DNA from: Wyeomyia smithii
Lineage: Eukaryota; Arthropoda; Insecta; Diptera; Culicidae
Length of the DNA stretch: 64,000 bases
Direction of reading: 5' to 3'
NCBI RefSeq assembly: GCF_029784165.1
Contig: NC_073696.1
Coordinates: 261,684,494 to 261,748,493 of the forward strand
The notes beneath the pieces are model-generated. The model saw only the letters and a program-made list of their open reading frames with translations, searched no databases and was not told the DNA's origin. This document shows, one piece after another, positions 22,560-32,779 of the stretch (position 1 is its first letter; the number at the start of each line of letters is the position of its first letter). A program made the translations under genes and the position numbers.

Positions 22560-23775
22560 CAAAAAAATCGTCTACAAAGCAAATCTTATGTGTAAAATAC
22601 AAAGCCTTTTAAGCTCCGCCATTGTTGCTGCACGTTTTACTTGTCTGGTCATCGAATTGAAAAAGTTAATTTTTTTGTAGAACAGAGAGTTCGGTGATCT
22701 ACTAAATAAAAAGTGTGGTGTTCTAGCGTCTTCCGCGTTTCTAGAGTTGTACCTATGAAAAACACTTCCCCTATCAATTCGATCACTCAAATATCGAGGT
22801 AGCATATTATTAAAAATTTAACAAAGGAACGCCATTGTCAAAAAATATGCTCGTTGCTTCACAGAAAGCCATTGCAATGCGTCCAGTATGAAACTTGAGA
22901 AAGTGTATCTATCACATCCTATAATTAATCGCATTTCTCAATTTTGTAACCGCTGTACTGCCGCTATTCGCATAACAGTCCTATGTAAAAGTCTTGTTTT
23001 TTGTTTTTTTTTCGGAAATGGGTCCATTTTGCCATGCTCTTCAAGAATTGTCATTCAGATCGAGGTTGTGGGAATCAAACCATACTTTCTTAATGACTAT
23101 ACTTGAAAATCATGCCAAAATGGACCTATTCTCGCAAAATGAGAAAACCCTCAAATTATACATAGGACTATTTTGCGAACAGCGGCAGTGTAATCTCAAT
23201 GTTTGTGTATTATTTGCAAGGACTAAGATGGAGAAGCAAAAGTTTATATGTGGTGAGACGACTGACTTATACAACAAAACTTTACTACTAACAGTCAATT
23301 CATTTTTGAAACGGCATAGAGTACCGTATTTTTTAGCTATTTTTTTGATGACGTTATCAATGTGAGACTTGAAAGTTAACTTGTCATCGATGATTACTCC
23401 ATGATATTTTAATTCATTCACCCGATCAATCGTCTCACCATTAATTGCAATATTAACGTCTGGTCTGGAGTTGGCCGAAGAAATGATCATATATTTTGTT
23501 TTGCTAATGTTAAGGTTGTTGAAAATTTAACCAATTCGCCAGATAATATAAATCTTGGTTTAAAAGTGTTTCAACATCATTTGGATTTTTAGCCACAATG
23601 AATAGAACAGTGTCATCGGTAAATAAATTTACATCGCACAACCGTAAAACTCGCTTCAAGTCATTAATATAAATTATAAACAAAATGGGCCATAAAACAC
23701 TTCCTTGCGGTGCATTGGTTCTTGTTGCAATAAGGAGGTGCTTTCTACTGCGGCACCTCAGTAAAGGGCTCATGA
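22560..23775 (-). pseudogene. LINE reverse transcriptase remnant split by a MITE
   Basis: The minus strand reads TNAPQGSVLWPILFIIYIND and LFTDDTVLF (the RT active-site box, with FTDD for FADD) at 23510-23773. After a frame change near 23500 it gives SANSRPDVNIAINGE, ELKYHGVIIDDKLTF and KYGTLCRFKNEL. C-terminal blocks FNNMLPRYLSDRI and SMTRQVKRAATMAELKRL lie at 22572-22830. The reading is interrupted by a 231-base MITE at 22958-23188. Removing the MITE by eye brings LRL and QRLQN together in one frame. The layout is that of a jockey-like or related LINE, different from the RTE-like remnants elsewhere in the window. It is not functional. Confidence 0.82.
22958..23188. mobile_element. MITE with 28-base inverted repeats inside the LINE
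   Basis: The left end CTGCCGCTATTCGCATAACA pairs with the right end, whose inverse is CTGCCGCTGTTCGCAAAATA; both continue to GTCCTATG. TGTA occurs on both sides (22954-22957 and 23189-23192), consistent with a 4-base target duplication. The host RT reading supports the exact limits. Confidence 0.88.
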
Positions 23776-25133
23776 AGCGATTTTGGTATAGTAATCATAT
23801 GATTATGTTATCAATTTCCTCGATGCCAACGCTCAGTCAATAGTTAAATGTATTTGTGTACCCTTTTTAACAATTATGAAAAAAAAATTCACCCGTTCTT
23901 TTGTTTTTCTTCTTGATATTATCATCATTAGTTTACCCATGCCACCGAGTTGTCACGACGATTTGACGACCTTGAAGAAGGACACCTTGAATAAAATGAA
24001 GAAAAAAATGCAAAAGTTGAAAATAAATTGAGATAAGTACTCATTTTTCCATTTTTTCCACCTCATATTTTACATTTATTGTCATGCATCATTAACATTT
24101 GCGCTCGACAACAAGCGTCCGACGACCTGTGGTCAGGAAACCACCGGAATCAATTTGCTACTGTGTTTTTATAAGTCGCCATAGGCTTATCTCGTCAGCC
24201 AGAAATGATTCTTGAAGGCTCTCTGACCCGATGACTCGGGCCTGCTGTAGCGCTTCGAACGCTTGACGCACCCAGCCAGTAACCCCATAAGAGAATAAAA
24301 AAAAAGGGTGGAAAAGAATAAATCTTCCACAAGCACCAAAATCGTGAATGATTTTTCATAATTTCTACTCGTTAGCACTATTATTAAGTTTCCATTAATT
24401 AATCTCTGTACATTACCTTACATTAGATTGGCACACAGGTCTAATTTTAAGATACCAGAGAAAAACAGTATTCTTCATCTTCCGCTAAAATTTCTTTTTT
24501 TGTTATGCCCGAAACAACAACTAGCCACATGCCACGGGTCTTATCTCAATAAGCTATCACTCAACTGAATTGTTTGTTAGTATAAAAAAATAATAAAGGA
24601 CCCCAAAGGAACCCGAAAAGTGCATTTGGAGCGAGAAAATAACACAATCACTTTTTCTCATATAATCGTGTCCCTGATGTGTAATGGAAGAAAAATTGAG
24701 ATAGATTTTAAGATATCTGTGTAATTTTCGGTAATTTTGATGACCTCTGTTAAAACTTTTTATAGAAATACTATTATTTGTGTTGTGACGATTTGCTAGT
24801 GAGCAATATCATACCGAAGAGTATTTTTTCGTTATGAGGTGCCAATTGTGACCACCAATGGTATCCTTTGCCGGATATAATATTCATAATTAATTTCACT
24901 CAACCATACCTACGTTAGAAGCTGTCAGTTATCACTGGATTTGTTTCAAAAACTATAATAACCGGTTACGCAGGCCTCCCAGCTGACGAAGAGATCACAA
25001 AGTTTCGTTGTCAAATTACCGTTATTGACAGGCAGTCACCCAATAAGGTTGGAAAACTTTTTCCAATAAAATCCTCCCTGGAAGTCGCACTGAGTTGTCA
25101 GTCGTGTTGAAACATTTGTCCACCCAGCTTAAC
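23776..25133. other. 5' flank of the intact odorant receptor, no other gene
   Basis: AT-rich with no supported ORF. The segment 24985-25045 matches the flank of receptor pseudogene copy 2 (ACAAAGTTTCGTTGTCAAAT and GACAGGCAGTCACC), so the duplication that produced the two genes included upstream sequence. Confidence 0.5.
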
Positions 25134-26361
25134 ATGTCCGAATTTTCAGAGTATATACTATGTGAACGGTTAGCGTTTTGGATATGGAAAATTTACGGTT
25201 TCTGGGCCATCAAGGATGAAAGTCCATACTATCGTGCCTATCGATGGTTATATCATTTTTTCTTCACTTTCATCTACATATTTGCAATGTTCATGAGCTC
25301 ATTTTTTGCTGAAAACGCCGAGGAACTGTGGTCGGAGGTAATGTTCGTGTTACTAACGGATACAGCTATGTTTGTGAAATATGTATTCATTGTGAATAAT
25401 TTTGAAACGATCATCGAACTACACGAACAAACTATTTCGGACGATTTCCATCCACAAACGGATCGGCAAGCGGAAACACGTCGCCGCTTATTTAGTCGCT
25501 TCAGCAACACAATGATAGCATACTACGTCTGCAGTCTGATTTCTGTTTGGACTCACCTGGAAATGCTCTACGATGGTCGATATAAACTCCCATTCTCCAA
25601 TTGGTTCTATTGGGTTCCAATGGACGAGGAGAATTTGGCTTACTATCACCTCGTCTTTGCTTATGAAATGTTTGGAATGACTGGACACTGTGTATTGAAT
25701 GTTGCAGCAGATTCACAACTTGCATATTTACTTTATGCAGCTGGACTTCAGTTGGACAATCTGCGTGAAAAATTGGTTTATTTAGGTGTTTCAAAGCCTG
25801 TTTCAGAGAACGAAAAAGCAATCTATTATCGTGCGTTTATCGACGCCATCGAGAAGTATTACAGAATTTACAGCTTCACACAGAAAGTAGAGAAGATCTT
25901 TTCGCTGGCAACATTCCTACAAATTTGTGCTAGTGGTGTAACAATTTGCGCCGTTATGTTTCGTCTGTCGGAGGTAATCAATAACCATAAATAGTAGAGT
26001 AAATTTCAATCAACATTCGAATTGATCATTACAGATCAACATTGTGAAGGAACTGGAGTCCGCGATCCCAATGTTGTTCTATCTTCTAGCGATGTTGGGG
26101 CAAATTTTGCTACCATGCCTAGTCGGTAACGAGGTCACCTACAAGAGCAGCCAACTGACGAACGCTCTCTTTAAATCTGATTGGCTCGGGCTGCCCGTTG
26201 CGTACAAGAAAGACATGCAACGATTAATGCTTCGAACCAGCAAACCGATAACACTGAAAGCAGGACATTTCTTCAACTACAACCTTGAGACATTCACATC
26301 GACATTGAATACTGCCTATACTATTTACGCTGTGTTGAAACATAGAGAAAGAAATAATTAG
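25134..26361 (+). CDS. Odorant receptor (7tm_6 family), intact
   Basis: This encodes a predicted 388-residue chemosensory receptor of the insect odorant receptor family. These proteins work in the dendritic membrane of olfactory neurons as ligand-gated channels with the co-receptor Orco. The start is the ATG at 25134 (MSEFSEYILCERLAFWIWKI). An upstream in-frame start at 25095 lacks any counterpart in copy 1, which starts at the equivalent MEDHVL. Exon 1 runs 25134-25973 and ends GAG|GTAATC. Exon 2 runs 26035-26361 after ATTACAG. Together they give LSE-INIV across the junction. Hydrophobic segments include FFFTFIYIFAMFMSSFF, IFSLATFLQICASGVTICAV and MLFYLLAMLGQILL. The C terminus has NEVTYKSSQLTNALF and the LETFTSTLNTAYTIYAVL block typical of the family. 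AATAAA follows at 26368. The length is normal. Its ligand is unknown. Confidence 0.9.
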
Positions 26362-26399
26362 AAGAAAAATAAATGTGAACTACAAATAGATTGAGTGTT

Positions 26400-27540
26400 G
26401 ACTGTTAGTTTATGGCCAGACTTTTTGCTCTTTGTCAAATTTTATTTGGCAAAATAAAATTTGGCGATTCGATATCGAAATCGGGCGGTTTTGGTAGCTT
26501 CGGTCCTTCATGCTCGGAATTGATATAGAAATAAAAATTTATCAGAAAACAGTGAAAGATCCTTCTTGTCCTAACCATCAACTGATGAACAAAAAATAGC
26601 TTTGTTGCTATTGAAAATGGAAAAATATAATTTAGGTTAAACCTTAACCTTCGAAAATTCACTCTCAATCAAAAGCCTATACCATGACAATAATTATAGC
26701 TTCTTTCCTTCTATTTCGAAAAGCAACTAACCGAGCTAGAGTTTTCTTATAGTGATATATTCTTTTTTCATGCTTGGAGTAACACTTTTCTGCTGTGCAA
26801 GCTGCATTTAATTATCGTTTTCTCCAAATATTATCCTTAAAAGCTATCGGATAATATCTAGTAGATTAGTTTATATTATCTTTCTCGGAATTTTCTTCAA
26901 TATAAATAGTTAAATTATAACTAGTGCCTTAGAATTTTTGCGGCTTACTTTTGAAATTATTCATACTTATGTATGATGCATATAGAATAAAATGAGACAA
27001 TTTTCTATTTTTTTCAAAAGAATATAGAACATGTTAACAGCATTTAGAGAAGGTAAAACAGCACAGACAAAAAACAAAAAAACAGATGGAATGATTCGCA
27101 TCTTAGAGTGGTACATTTAAAGACACCAGTAACGTAGATAAGAAAATGGGGTGTACTTGAAAAAAAACCATTGTGCATTTCTCGAATCACTAGCGATTCA
27201 GACTCAGTAATGATTTGGCGAAAAATTCAATAAATAGACATTTTGATTAGGATCCTCTGTCCCATGCGGAAAGTTCAGTTTCAACTGCTGCTAGTTGCTT
27301 GAAAGCCTATCAACAAATCTCACATTGCCCTTAACGAAGGTCTTTTATAATGGAAAAACATTAGCTAATACATATTCACATTTGTTGATGCCTACTGGAA
27401 TACAGGAGAGGCCTACCTTTTCGTCCACTGCCAGCTTAGTGGGTTTCGTTCAACAAACAATGATTGATGTGAACTTTATATAAGAACCTAGTACTTCTAG
27501 TGAGTTTTTTGTTTGCTTGTAAGAAAGTAATTCAGTTTCA
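26400..27540. other. Intergenic sequence, no gene seen
   Basis: AT-rich DNA with no ORF worth reporting and no clear repeat. Confidence 0.5.
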
Positions 27541-27554
27541 TTGCGCGACTACCT

Positions 27555-28641
27555 TTAGAACGTTTTCCGATGAATTGCGCGCTGTCCGTCTTCATCGAAC
27601 TCCCGTTTGGAGACCCACATCTTCTTGAACGTGTCAAGCGATGCCAGAATGGAACCACCCATCCATGTTGAATAGATGCGTTCTTGCGGTGCGGCAATCT
27701 ATATTAATATAAAAATAAACGACTATCAGAGCTTGTGAACGTCGCATAGAGAAAAAACAAAACTTACCCGAATTTTCATGTCCTTCGCAACGTGTTTTCG
27801 AATCTCGGACAATAATCGATCACCGAAACCCTTGAAAAGAGTGGATCCACCAGAGAGCACGATGTTCTGATACAGCATCTTTCGCAGATCCATGTCAGAC
27901 TTCTGAATCGAATACATTAGCACTTCGTGGATTCCTTCGCATTCCTCTCCGAGCATATGCGGGCGGAAGAGCACCTCCGGTGCGCGATACCGTGCTGGTC
28001 CAATTTCCAACACATTACCATCCGGCAAAGTGTACTTGACCTTCTCCGTATCGACTGACTCTTCCTTCTGAGGGATGGTAGGTAAATAACAGATCTTCTC
28101 CTTGATAGATCGTACAATTTCAAATTCGGCTGTTGTGCGAAAATTGAATCCTTCCTTTCGGATAAGTGTTTTGAGGTAGCGCGTAACGTCCCGCCCGGCT
28201 ATATCCACCCGCATTATACTATGAGGCATTGCAAAACCTTCGTAGATTGGAACAGCATGCGTGACGCCATCTCCGGCGTCTAGCACTACTCCAGTCACAC
28301 GCCCTGTAGCATACAGACTAAGAACGGCCTGCATCGACACGAACAGGGCTGGTACGTTGAAGGTTTCGAAAAATATTTCTGCTGCTTTTTCGCGATTTCT
28401 TCTAGGGTTCAAAGGAGCTTCTGTTAGCAGAACCGGATGCTCCTCGGAGAACGTGGATAGCTCATCTTTGCTGTAGATGTACGTCCAAATCTTCTCCATA
28501 TCGTTCCAATCTGTAACGATACCGTGCTCCATTGGATAACGAATGCTAAGCAGGCCACGGTAATCTTCAGCCTTTGGTCCAACAAATACATCGCCCTCGA
28601 GTGCACCGGCCATCACGCGTACGTGTTTTGGGCGTCCCATA
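27555..28641 (-). CDS. Arp1: Arp1 (centractin), dynactin subunit, partial
   Basis: Actin-related protein 1 forms the short filament at the core of dynactin, the adaptor for cytoplasmic dynein. The long exon is 28641-27768, starting after CCCCACAG and ending ATTCGG|GTAAG. It encodes GRPKHVRVMAGALEGDVFVG, LSIRYPMEHGIVTDWNDMEK, GVVLDAGDGVTHAVPIYEG, RVDIAGRDVTRYL and IVLSGGSTLFKGFGDRL, which follow the Arp1 order and are closer to Arp1 than to actin (GRPKH, MAGAL). The last exon is 27698-27555, after ATATAG, encoding IAAPQERIYSTWMGGSILAS to IHRKTF and a stop. The actin-fold ATP-binding loops GDGVTH and GGSTLF are intact. The first base of the long exon completes a split codon, so an upstream exon of about 40 residues (VVIDNGSG, FAGD region) must exist. 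I did not find it before 34 kb. Confidence 0.92.
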
Positions 28642-28916
28642 CTGTGGGGAAAAAGCAGCAAATTGTGGTAAATGTTAGTCTGTTGTTTAATAGCAACATG
28701 AGTTTGTTAGAGGGACAGAATATTTTCTATTGAGATGAATATTTATATTTTGAATAAATCGAATAGAATACATGCTTGTGTAATAACATTTTTTGACCAA
28801 GCAACCTATGACAATATACTTACTAATTTGGGAATCGACATTTTGGGATGTGATCGCCCGCGAAGCCTGCTTTTATCATTCCAGATCCCTGAAAAAAAGG
28901 AAAGCATTGTTAGTAG

Positions 28917-29381
28917 ATGGATCGCGCTAAAATCCGGCGACAAATTGGTCGCGTTGTTTCCAAAGGAGGAAATTTTACCGTATTCGACATGTCACGATTG
29001 CAACAGGCCGATCAATTTTATCTGGACTGTCAAAAACATCGAGATTTTTATCGGGACCACGGCTGTAAAGAACACAAGCTACCCTCATTTGAAGTGTGTT
29101 GGAAGCGCTTTCCAAATTTACCGAGACCGACAGAAGAATATCTTAGACAGTGCTCCGATTACCCGAAGCATGCGTATGCAGTAACTTGCCCCGGAACCGA
29201 TCAACGCTATAGAATTGTGAGTCTCATTGATCGCAAGATAAACCTCTGTGGTAAACGTGATACAAGTTTGTAAAATTATTTTTTTTTTTTGAAATTATAG
29301 AAAGCTTCCATGCAAGAAAATGCATTAATTGCCTTTTTCATTCCCAGCTTTGCGATGATGTCATTATTTGTGTCTGCCTGA
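28917..29381 (+). CDS. Possible small two-exon gene, unknown function
   Basis: An ATG at 28917 opens a 100-codon exon to 29216 (MDRAKIRRQIGRVVSKGGNF start). It ends at a strong donor, ATT|GTGAGT. An acceptor after a T-rich tract (GAAATTATAG, ending 29300) leads to a second exon 29301-29381 in the same phase: KASMQENALIAFFIPSFAMM, then SLFVSA and a stop. The product would be 126 residues, basic and cysteine-containing (CQKH, GCKEH, EVCWKRF, RQCSDY, VTCPG), with one C-terminal hydrophobic segment, as in small membrane-anchored mitochondrial or secretory proteins. I recognise no family. In its favour are good splice signals, a kept frame and non-repetitive sequence. Against it are the short length and no observed promoter. 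It lies upstream of and divergent from Arp1. Confidence 0.45.
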
Positions 29382-29889
29382 TCACAAGCGGTGATGAAAG
29401 CATCTGGTTGGTTTTAATCGTTGGCTGTTTAATCATGATTAACCAATCCACCTCGTCTCCGTTATATTTTATACGATAGTAATAGTTGCTTGAGAAGTTT
29501 CAAATTTATTTTGCACCGAAATCACACCCCGTTCAATTTTCTTCTACTTTTCATCGAGGTGATTATTTGTACTTACGTTGTCGATCACCACAGGTTGGTT
29601 AACTATCACATCATAGGGTTCCATTTTATTCGCACACCGTTTTTGTTTGTTCGTAAGAAGTATAAATCAGATAAATTATCAGTCAAGCCGGAAAGATGCC
29701 CTTTTTCAAAATTCTTCTGGGCAGCTTGCGGTTCTTTTTTTTTTTTGTAAACCTCACCACAATCGTTGACGTCTACGAAAGTTTTTCTTTTTCTTCGAAC
29801 ACTGACAGGACGGTGATTAATCATAACATCATAACACTCGTAACAGTTTGACACAATAAAAAATACTTAAATTCGCGACATACGAAGTT

Positions 29890-30660
29890 GAAAGAGATTT
29901 TAAAGGCTGTTCGCACCCCACACACTCGTCAAATTTAACTCTACACGCTCGTAAATAATAACTCTAAAATGAGTAACATTTGACGCATTTTCCTAAAAAG
30001 TGGAACAGCTCTTAAATTGTGTAACTCCACAAATACTCAAAACTGAGTAACACTAGGCGTCTTTAAAATTAGTCATTATTACTCAAAATTTGAGTACGAC
30101 ATTACTCATTTTTTGGGTACAGTTCAGTTTCATTACTGGCTAGAAATCCGCCACGGCCAATAAACGACACCACATGTTCATCAATAATTACCTTGTAATA
30201 AAAGTAAACAGTTATAATGCCTTCTGAGGGGCGCACACAATTAAAACACATATGTCACAAACTGAAGCACATCGTAATCATCTTTCAAAATGGACGTCGT
30301 TATATGCGACGTTACTCAGAAAGAAGTTATATGAAGGGAACCCAAAAAGTGAGTCAAAGTTACTCAAAATCAAAAAGGACTTCTACTCATTTTTTGACGT
30401 CTACGAACATCGTTCTAAACTGAGTCAGAGTTGCTCAGTTCATGAGTTATTATTTACGAGCGTGTAAACTGAGTGAGATGTCACTCACTTTCGTGAAAAG
30501 GGAACCTACTATGAACAGAGTTTTTATGATATTACTCATTAATGGGTAGAGTCACCATGTGTCAGAAATTGAGTAAGAATTACCCTCTTCTTAAAAAACA
30601 CTTTTTTCAAACAACAATAACACAACATCTCTGAAATTGAGTCACTCCAGAAATAGAGTG
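29890..30660. repeat. Foldback-type repeat packed with TGAGT/ACTCA words
   Basis: ACACGCTCGTAAATAATAAC at 29943 is inverted as GTTATTATTTACGAGCGTGT (about 30441-30466 with one change), so the outer parts can fold back. Dozens of ACTCA or TGAGT words lie between and beyond. The left edge AAAGAGATTTTAAAGGCTGTTC resembles the sequence at 55826-55850 inside the outer hAT-like element. Short ORFs inside are not protein-like. Confidence 0.55.
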
Positions 30661-30906
30661 CCTGTAAATATATAAAGTGGCGACACTGTCGAAATTGGAA
30701 TGAAAATTATCTGTCAGTGTCATTCCAATTGAGCAAACAACCTATTAAACACGTGTGGGGAAAAGAGAAAGGATGTTCAGTGTTACCAGTGTTACCAGCG
30801 TTACTTTGGATAACACGGCGCCACTCTAGTTATATATAGGCACTCTAACTTTACTTACTTTACTATTTTGGCTAACGGACCGTTCACCGGTCTAGGGCCG
30901 AACGAA

Positions 30907-31784
30907 TTAGAGATGTCCAGCTTCTTCTGTCTTGGGCAGCCGTTCTCCAGTCTCCCCGTACACCAGCAGATCGTGCATCTTCTTCCACCGCGCACATCCA
31001 CCGCGTGCGAGGCTACCACGGAGTCGACGGCGTCTTCCTGGTTCTCTACTGGAGATAGTTTTGGCGGCTCTCTCGTTAGGCATCCTGGCTACATGTCCAG
31101 CCCACTGAAGCCTGCCCGCTGTATTACCTTCACTATATCAGCATGTTTGTATACCTGGTACAACTCGTGATTCATGCGTCTGCGCCACACTCCATCTTCC
31201 AGTTTACCGCCAAGTATCGATCGCAGAACTTTACGCTCAAAAACTCCGAGCACTCGTCGATCAGCTTCCTCCAGCGTCCATGCTTCATGTCCGTGAAGGG
31301 CCACCGGGAGTATCAGCGTCCTATACAGCGCTTGTTTTGTGCGAGTTTGCAAACTACGGGAGCTCAGCTGGTTACGCAGTCCGTAGAAAGCCCTGTTCGC
31401 AGCTGCAACTCGTCGTTTCACTTCACGGCTCATATCGTTGTCACATGTCACAAGCGTACCAAGATAAACGAATTCGTCAACCACTTCAAATCGTGTTCCA
31501 TCTATCTCCACCTCAGTACCAACACCACGGGGACTCCCACGCTCTCTGCCAGCTACCATGTACTTCGTTTTGGCAGAGTTAATGACAAGTCCCAATCTCG
31601 CTGCTTCTCTCTTAAAAGGTACGAAGACCTCCTCCATGGCCTTACAGTTGATACCGATGATATCGGTGTCGTCCGCAAAGCCAAGAAGCATGTGAGATTT
31701 CGTGATGATCGTACCGTTTCTTTCCACGTTTGCTCTTCGTACTGCACCCTCAAGAGCGATGTTAAACAGTAGGTTGGAGAGCGC
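30907..31784 (-). pseudogene. RTE-like LINE reverse transcriptase, C-terminal part
   Basis: The minus strand reads ALSNLLFNIALEGAVRRANV, LLGFADDTDIIGI (intact FADD active-site box), KREAARLGLVINSAKTKYMV, DEFVYLGTLVTCDNDMSREV, ALYRTLILPVALHGHEAWTL and FERKVLRSILGGK. A one-base frameshift near 31107 leads into GRLQWAGHVARMPNERAAKT and the terminal RRRRLRG region, with a stop at 30907-30909. The end of the element beyond it is a TTAC-rich tail near 30846. The upstream end is interrupted by the foldback element at 31785, and the matching piece FVTLDGLKQGDALS lies at 32730-32770. It is dead because of the frameshift and 5' truncation. Confidence 0.9.
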
Positions 31785-32730
31785 GGGGACGGGACACGAG
31801 GCATATGGACGCTAGGCATATGGATGTTAGGCATAGTATGCTAGGCATACAGACGCGAGGCATAATGGATGTGAGGCATAATGGATACGAGGCATACTGC
31901 CACAAGGCATAACGGACGCGTGGCCGAATGGACGCGAGGCCGAATGGACGCGAGGCCGAATAGACGCGAGGCCGAATGGAGGCGAGGCCGATTGGACGCG
32001 AGGCCGAATGGACGCGAGGCCGAATGCGATGTTGTACGATCGCATGAGATCCAATTATGTAGTTCAGGTGTTATTATATTCCTAAAGAGTTTAAATTGGG
32101 TATGATACCTTTCTTGAAATCATGCGGCGAAGACGCATAATCGAGGGCAAGGAAACGAGGCGGCACTAAGCCGCCGTGGTTTCCGCAGTCCGAGCCGGCC
32201 GCCAACCCGCCGTCGGAAGCGGCGGCCTCTCGCACCCAAACGACTGATCTACTGGTTTGCTAGGTCTACTCAAACAGAGTTTTCTTCCCTTAGTTAAGTC
32301 CGAACGAGCGGTAGCGAGTAAGGACAGCATTCGCTCGGACAGCGAGTCGGCCGAAGGCCGCGAGTGTATTGCTTTTCAAATGACACTTTGAAGCGAAATA
32401 CATGTTATCGAATGCTGTGTTGATGATGACGATAATAACACATTCCATATCACTTCCCCTTGGCCTTGTGTCCTTTCGGCCTAGCGTTTATTCGGCCTCG
32501 CGTCCGTTCGGCCTCGCGTCCATTCGGCCTCGCGTCCATTCGGCCTCGCGTCCATTTGGCCTCGCGTCCATTCGGCCTCGCGTCCATTCGGCCTCGCGTC
32601 CATTCGGCCTCGCGTCCATTCGGCCTCGCGTCCATATGCCTCGTGTCCGTATGCCTGCCGTCCATTATGCCTAGCGTACTATGCCTCGCGTCCGTATGCC
32701 TCGTGTCTGTATGCTTAACGGGGTGTCATC
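31785..32730. mobile_element. Foldback element built from 16-base tandem repeats
   Basis: The left arm (31797-32030) is a run of units, first GGCATATGGACGCTA-like and then GGCCGAATGGACGCGA repeated about seven times. The right arm (32465-32725) is the inverse, GGCCTCGCGTCCATTC repeated about nine times and ending in GGCATA-type units. Both arms thus grade from an outer GCATA type to an inner GCCGAAT type. The 430-base centre is GC-rich with its own short palindromes (CCGAACGAGCGGTAGCGAGT). The flanks gagagcgc (31777-31784) and gaaagcgc (32731-32738) match at 7 of 8 positions and fit a target duplication. It lies inside an RT coding sequence, splitting QGDALS. Confidence 0.88.
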
Positions 32731-32770
32731 GAAAGCGCATCCCCCTGCTTCAGTCCATCTAACGTTACGA
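32730..32770 (-). pseudogene. Upstream fragment of the split LINE RT
   Basis: The minus strand reads FVTLDGLKQGDALS, the segment that precedes the ALSNLLFNIALEG block at 31784 in this RT family. Homology ends at about 32770, so the LINE copy is 5' truncated. Confidence 0.8.
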
Positions 32771-32779
32771 ACTATATAT

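Noticed and set aside
31000..32730. CRISPR-like array (16-base direct repeats)
   Set aside because: Units abut directly with no spacers, occur in inverted arms, and the genome is eukaryotic.
31827..32762. ORFs of repeating RGRMDARPNGREAEW or FGLASIRPRVHSAS residues on both strands
   Set aside because: They come from the 16-base tandem repeats of the foldback element. The 16-base unit keeps the frame only every three units, and no start or context supports a gene.
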